Source of the DNA: Massilia sp. YIM B02769
GTDB lineage: Bacteria; Pseudomonadota; Gammaproteobacteria; Burkholderiales; Burkholderiaceae_D
DNA length: 64,000 nt
Direction: 5' to 3'
NCBI RefSeq assembly: GCF_030411995.1
Contig: NZ_JASNRC010000004.1
Coordinates: forward strand, 304,361-368,360
Shown: piece after piece, positions 63,171 through 64,000 of the stretch
How the letters are laid out: each line of letters begins with the position of its first letter
Position numbering within the stretch: position 1 is the stretch's first letter
Notes under the pieces: model-generated
The model's input: only the letters and a program-made list of their open reading frames with translations
Databases searched by the model: none
What the model was told of the DNA's origin: nothing
Translations under genes and position numbers: made by a program

Positions 63171-64000
63171 GCTGCGGTGTGTTCGTGCGTGGCGGCAGGC
63201 TGTAGTGGCGGGTCCAGAGCGCGGCATACGCGGCCTCTTCGCGCTCCCAGCGGGCGTCGCTCCAGGCCAGCTCGGCCTGGCAAATGGCGCGGATGCGTTC
63301 CATGTGGCCGGCGCCGCCGCCGCGCAGCAGCAGGCCGATGCGGGTGCGGCGCAGCAGCAGGTCGTCCAGGTGTTCGACGGCCTCGGCGCGCGCGGCCCAG
63401 CGCAGCTCGGCCCACAGGGTGTCGGTGCCGGGGATGTGTTCGAGTTCGCCGTCACACGCCGCATCGACCAGCGCCTGCGCCTGCGGGCCGTGGCGGCCGG
63501 CCAGGCGGCGCAGCAGCGGCGCCGGCATGCGCCGCGGCGCGGTCGGGGGCGCGACCGGCGCGTAGATCGGGCAAGGAGACAGCGCATCGTTCCAGCCCGG
63601 CAGCTGGCGCCGCGCCTGGCGCAGCACGTCGAGCGCAATCGCGCGGAAGGTGGTCAGCTTGCCGCCGGTGACGCTCACCAGGCCCTGGCCGCACCAGATG
63701 GCATGCTCGCGGCCCAGCTTCGACGGCGCATCTGCCGCGCCGCTGTCGAGCACGGGCCGCACGCCGGCATAGGTGGCGATCACGTCGTCTTCGCCCAGGC
63801 GCAGCGCCGGGAACTGGGCTTGCAGGGCGTGCATCAGGTAGTCGAGTTCCGCGCGCGTGATGGCGGCCTCGCTGGACAAGCCATCGCGGTGATCGACGTC
63901 GGTGGTGCCGACCAGGGTCGCGCCCTCCCAGGGAAAGGCAAACACCGGGCGGCCATCGGCGGGGTGCATCAGACTGACCGCCTGCGCCAGCGGCAGGCGC
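63160..64000 (-). CDS. glpD: FAD-dependent glycerol-3-phosphate dehydrogenase, N-terminus beyond window
   Basis: This is the C-terminal 280 or so residues of a GlpD-like flavoprotein that oxidises glycerol-3-phosphate to DHAP at the membrane. Visible are GRPVFAFPWEGATLVGTTD, TYAGVRPVLDSG, SVTGGKLTTFRAIALDVL and the C-terminal helical domain. The frame stays open to base 64000. It is upstream of the FGGY kinase. Confidence 0.87.
   Translation of the reverse strand, partial: RLPLAQAVSLMHPADGRPVFAFPWEGATLVGTTDVDHRDGLSSEAAITRAELDYLMHALQAQFPALRLGEDDVIATYAGVRPVLDSGAADAPSKLGREHAIWCGQGLVSVTGGKLTTFRAIALDVLRQARRQLPGWNDALSPCPIYAPVAPPTAPRRMPAPLLRRLAGRHGPQAQALVDAACDGELEHIPGTDTLWAELRWAARAEAVEHLDDLLLRRTRIGLLLRGGGAGHMERIRAICQAELAWSDARWEREEAAYAALWTRHYSLPPRTNTPQHEA

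Overview
The window is one contiguous stretch of a high-GC betaproteobacterial chromosome, most like Oxalobacteraceae (Massilia or a close relative). The main grounds are an EarP/EF-P pair with Arg32 in EF-P, the DUF3460-ScpA-PanC order typical of Burkholderiales, FlhDC-controlled motility genes, kynurenine-pathway tryptophan catabolism, and uniformly GC-rich coding sequence. No phage, plasmid, transposase or CRISPR locus was seen. This placement is inference from gene content; no database was searched.

Layout. 1-6.3 kb: the 3' part of sbcC, a DUF1287 protein, small hypotheticals and a methyltransferase. 6.4 kb: initiator tRNA-fMet. 6.9-12 kb: dbpA, a kinase-like/PEGA membrane protein with a TssQ-like lipoprotein, and a Tat-type amidase. 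12-13.9 kb: earP-efp. 14.3-17.5 kb: an unusual three-gene unit (Q-rich glycine-zipper repeat protein, stand-alone propeptide-like protein, subtilisin-like protease). 17.7-20.2 kb: an eight-gene tRNA-Glu/tRNA-Ala array built from duplicated modules, next to gltX. 20.4-28 kb: a same-strand cluster of a dual-GGDEF/EAL enzyme, an alpha-oxoamine synthase and a FAAL-acyl-CoA dehydrogenase-ACP fusion. 28-36.3 kb: SDR, mrp, metG, a putative SDR-like reductase, DUF3460, scpA and panC. 36.4-49.8 kb: motility and chemotaxis. This holds a YcgR-like protein, an EAL-HDOD protein and, transcribed leftward, flhD-flhC-methyltransferase-motA-motB-cheZ-like-cheY-cheA-cheW-cheR-cheD-cheB-cheY-cheZ. 50.4-53.1 kb: kynU-kynA and an alpha/beta hydrolase. 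53.2-64 kb: acyltransferase, htpG, membrane proteins, RidA, an aminotransferase, a REC-PAS-GGDEF cyclase, an FGGY kinase and the 3' part of glpD.

The most interesting candidates are three. (1) The c-di-GMP enzyme / oxoamine synthase / FAAL-ACAD-ACP cluster could make an acyl-derived amino-ketone, either a signal or a lipid base. (2) The subtilisin unit encodes a propeptide-like domain both within the protease and as a separate protein, beside a low-complexity Q-rich partner. (3) Between motB and cheY lies a protein carrying the CheZ-type DxxxQ phosphatase motif, in an operon with two CheYs and no chemoreceptor. Several non-coding structures also stand out: palindromic intergenic elements of one apparent family, AT-rich direct repeats before kynU, and an ATGAAGC heptamer tract at the glpD-kinase junction.

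Starts were chosen by eye from ribosome-binding sites and family lengths. Residue positions are approximate unless given for single residues.
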